DNA from: JBEGHD01 sp049334165
GTDB lineage: Bacteria > Bacteroidota > Bacteroidia > Flavobacteriales_D > Sanyastnellaceae
Assembly: GCA_049334165.1 (NCBI GenBank)
Contig: JBEGHD010000006.1
Length of the DNA stretch: 64,000 nt
Reading direction: 5' to 3' (one strand)
Part shown: positions 63,801-64,000 of the stretch, one piece after another
How the letters are laid out: every line of letters starts with the position of its first letter
Position numbering within the stretch: position 1 is the stretch's first letter
The notes under the pieces: model-generated
Told to the model about the DNA's origin: nothing
The model's database searches: none
Seen by the model: the letters and a program-made list of their open reading frames with translations, nothing else
Made by a program: the position numbers and the translations under genes

Positions 63801-64000
63801 ACTATCTCTCGTGTGTTCCGCGGATTTGATAACTGTGGAAACGAAGTAATGCAAGTTCAGACTATCACAGTAGTTGACACAACTGCACCAGAGTTCACTT
63901 CAGTGCCTGAAGATGTAACTATCGAGTGCGATGCTGAAGTACCATCATCGATGGCAGAAGCTACTGACAACTGTGGAGCTGTAACTGTAACTTCTTCAGA
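57891..64000 (+). CDS. Giant multidomain secreted protein, 3' partial
   Basis: The frame is open from ATG 57891 to the window end, more than 2,030 codons without a stop; the 3' end, and any sorting domain, lie beyond. A signal peptide (KKLLFLLMALCCVVTARS, before QLV) leads to an N-terminal domain (to about 225). Then come eight copies of the Asp-rich GCTDxxAxNYxPxAxxDDGSC-type motif (first at 58572, last at 61179), separating other modules: a 155-residue unit duplicated in tandem (58572-59036 and 59037-), two PPC-like domains (from about 59511 and 61257), and two CUB-like units with SCCDDIIIYDG (units start 60015 and 60432). From about 61678, HYR-like repeats of 75-80 residues (PEDVTVECDE ... 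DNC ... DTTAPEF) run to the end. It is probably a T9SS-exported adhesin; this is inferred, because the sorting domain is not visible. Confidence 0.88.
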   Translation, partial: MKKLLFLLMALCCVVTARSQLVGITVEEIPLGGEIGSTDFTGYTAYRVYAELESDDDILTAVAAYGVHPMEVMTTTSFYQNPQGLLIGAQCGFFPIVPELEYDTYLTVGDPCASGIQEVPGEGTVGSPFAPFENNGESLVMDDGAWFGTPGNPNLTNNENNQIMLGQFVTDGEFSYKINVQVLNGGIGGPEGSLRYVWENPINEEGQGYEEIDGSQLGCIYPIPAQVEGCTVEAACNYDPAATIDDGSCIIVDGGVISTDDATTICAGDGIADEINVTLEGAEGPNTAWVITDEDGNILDLPAAPPFDFEGAEPGTCLIWNLSFDDGLVGAEVGLNANDLEGCFDLSEPIAVVREQAGCTDPEASNYDENAQCDDGSCVFPVEGCTDETACNYDPEADVDDGSCVIVNGGQISTESETTICAGDGVADPIDVTLEGAEGPNMAWVITDADGNILALPEGSPFDLEGAGAGTCLIWHLSFDDGLVGAEVGENANDLEGCFDLSNPITVVREQAGCTDEEALNFDPEAVCGDNEELCEYEVVGPENDECEGAVEILVDGGATAGDNSEATGGGPEGSCFFDSADLAENDVWFFFVAPEEGDVIIETFAGTNSDTQVAVYDACGGVEVACDDDGGNFDDHGGSFMSVAELLCGDYIPGETYYVQVDGYGAEAGTFDITVSTQAVEGCTDPEALNFEECATIDDESCIYDIPGCTDENALNYDPEATSDDGSCVLPACDSEPIAEEYCYGNNEDGIFAVYQSNESGTPISIIFNSGSLESCCDDIIIYDGQDASAPVLFSGSGDLTGLVLEATGDYISLAVDSDGSVSCDSGSSSGQTFEYEVYCGSAIVPGCTNEEAVNYNPDATEDDGSCVIAACDTEPVSATYCYGNSENDIFATYESNAAGVPMVIEFIAGSLESCCDDIIIYDGATSDDPVLFSGTGDISGLVVESTGDFISIAVDSDGSVSCVSGSSSGQTFEYNVYCGSLLEAEPCEEGENSYNVSVGGGSFASEVSWTLSDDEGNEVLSGGAPYNEDVCLADGCYQLSLEDSFGDGWNGNDLVITNEEGDELYNVTLEDGEGPEIILTPIGGTAEELGCEIEGCTDEEALNYNPDATEDDGSCEYPVDNNDCDGAIALATDGIAVEGDNTLSTASDAPAGDCWFGGDEVDNDIWYSFVAPEGGDVIIETFELDVDGANGDTQLQVFESCDAEASIACDDDSGESLMSQIVLTCEDYVPGETYYIQVDGWNGEVGPFEISITLDQPNGLGVACPEDAVAECGGDLSPEALGEPLTDNCAGLEYSYEDEIIEGDSNCSYSIERTFFVVGPTGEETTCVQNISVLDTEGPVFPELEDITVSCIEDVPAQEPLVAVDECSGNEYEGDIFESETGFPIDSCVLSVAEGLGADWAVWLPSLAQAGLAESANFNWVDGGTFIAYNDGTAHIYGTVENEIDPNQSFEVSIWLENAATWSEWSALGRSYKDDANLAGTNYEDWTYYELVNGFSTLTGTNDYAGNNLYLEHMPADYYFGWQCGLAANNKNANEGLSGWFTYTGVVGGELVEGHGDVNVDKECETPNNQPDCVNDTEVTYFWRAIDDCGNETIASQTITVSDEIGPEFTVFPEDVTVECDELPVPLFEGVEAVDNCIGDVSIEYVGEEQDGEGCEYTITRTWIAEDECGNATIFEQVITVVDTTAPEFTFVPEDATYECSDEFDPGMAEATDNCSENVSITVEESVEGDGCTDILTRVFTADDGCGNTATATQTITLVDTTAPVIELDGVDITAECGQTDMAFASATDNCNEVTLTWEDQLQSGGCVGVLVRTYTADDGCGNTSTATQYITLEDNEAPVLNGVPEDMTVECDEIPEAPVVTAVDACEGEVEVNVSEEIIEGDCPENYTIVWTWTASDLCENSVEASASLTVQDTTDPEFVEFPEDMTVECDEELGEPVFPVATDNCDEEVEIELTETEEPGDCPNSYTISRVFRGFDNCGNEVMQVQTITVVDTTAPEFTSVPEDVTIECDAEVPSSMAEATDNCGAVTVTSS
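58572..59500 (+). repeat. Tandem 465-bp (155-residue) unit in the giant gene
   Basis: The unit starting at 58572 (GCTVEAACNYDPAATIDDG) repeats at 59037 (GCTDETACNYDPEADVDDG). Both continue through TLEGAEGPN, AWVITD, GTCLIW, LSFDDGLVGAEVG and EGCFDLS. The DNA is closely alike, suggesting a recent duplication. Confidence 0.85.
60015..60850 (+). repeat. Tandem 417-bp (139-residue) CUB-like unit in the giant gene
   Basis: The unit at 60015 repeats at 60432, with GSLESCCDDIIIYDG, VLFSG, DSDGSVSC and SGSSSGQTFEY kept in both. Six cysteines per unit are at equal places, suggesting disulfide-bonded modules. Confidence 0.85.
61678..64000 (+). repeat. Array of HYR-like repeats in the giant gene
   Basis: At least eight repeat units, starting about 61678, 61909, 62713, 62953, 63183, 63408, 63645 and 63885, with spacing of 225-240 bases. 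Each has (V)PEDxTxECDE, DNC and RTWTADDxCGN-like parts. The unit from 61909 is interrupted by a 185-residue insertion (about 62043-62583). Confidence 0.85.

Noticed and set aside
58601..63854. Several minus-strand frames (61-201 residues) rich in Ser, Pro and Thr
   Set aside because: They are antisense shadows of the giant Asp/Glu-rich repeat gene, with no start signals or protein-like features.
58572..64000. CRISPR-like repeats
   Set aside because: The repeats are protein-coding units of 225-465 bases in a continuous frame, without the short repeat and unique spacer pattern of CRISPR.

Overview
The window looks like chromosomal DNA of a free-living member of the Bacteroidota, most probably order Flavobacteriales. 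Signs of this are the type IX secretion (T9SS) genes porU and porV, several secreted proteins with T9SS-type C-terminal sorting domains, the fused lpxC-fabZ gene, and promoters of the form TTTG-N17-19-TAnnTTTG. Gene density is high and most genes are core housekeeping genes. I see no prophage, insertion sequence, CRISPR array or rRNA.

Layout. 0-5.7 kb: porU (5' end cut by the window edge), porV and ispF in one tight run. 5.7-7.2 kb, minus strand: a VTC-type polyphosphate polymerase and a DUF4956 membrane partner. 7.2-12.4 kb: cdd, pyruvate dehydrogenase E1-alpha and E2, recG. 12.4-16.4 kb, minus: a large membrane-anchored protein with a beta-propeller-like C-terminus, and an acyl-CoA dehydrogenase. 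16.6-25.5 kb, plus: anmK, a Glu/Leu-type dehydrogenase, nhaD, exbB-exbD-tonB, folC and two double-domain Usp proteins. 25.6-26.1 kb: a small mosaic of tRNA-Val, a GIY-YIG ORF and a partial tRNA copy. 26.3-30.1 kb: a methyltransferase, a small secreted protein, an orphan histidine kinase and gpmI. 30.2-35.1 kb, minus: two secreted choice-of-anchor-L proteins. 35.3-39.8 kb: an ABC ATPase, asnS, rpoN and a membrane protein. 39.8-44.1 kb: an outer-membrane barrel, galE, a receiver-like protein with an Hpt protein, and a DUF4301 protein. 44.1-48.0 kb, minus: lpxD, lpxC-fabZ, lpxA and an ABC ATPase. 48.1-55.3 kb: the MoxR/DUF58/DUF4350/DUF4129/SpoIIM cluster with a divergent RDD gene. 55.3-57.5 kb: aroB, tRNA-Phe and a secreted beta-rich protein. 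57.9 kb to the end: one uninterrupted reading frame of more than 2,030 codons for a giant repeat-rich secreted protein, cut by the window edge.

How the genes fit together. Much of the window builds or uses the cell envelope: lipid A synthesis (lpxD, lpxC-fabZ, lpxA), TonB energisation, PorU/PorV for T9SS cargo maturation, and at least three likely T9SS cargo proteins. Central metabolism (PDH, gpmI, aroB, ispF, anmK) fills the rest. The least ordinary parts are the tRNA/GIY-YIG mosaic, the receiver-like plus Hpt pair, and the giant adhesin-like gene, which has paralogous internal tandem units and a foreign domain nested inside one of its HYR-like repeats.
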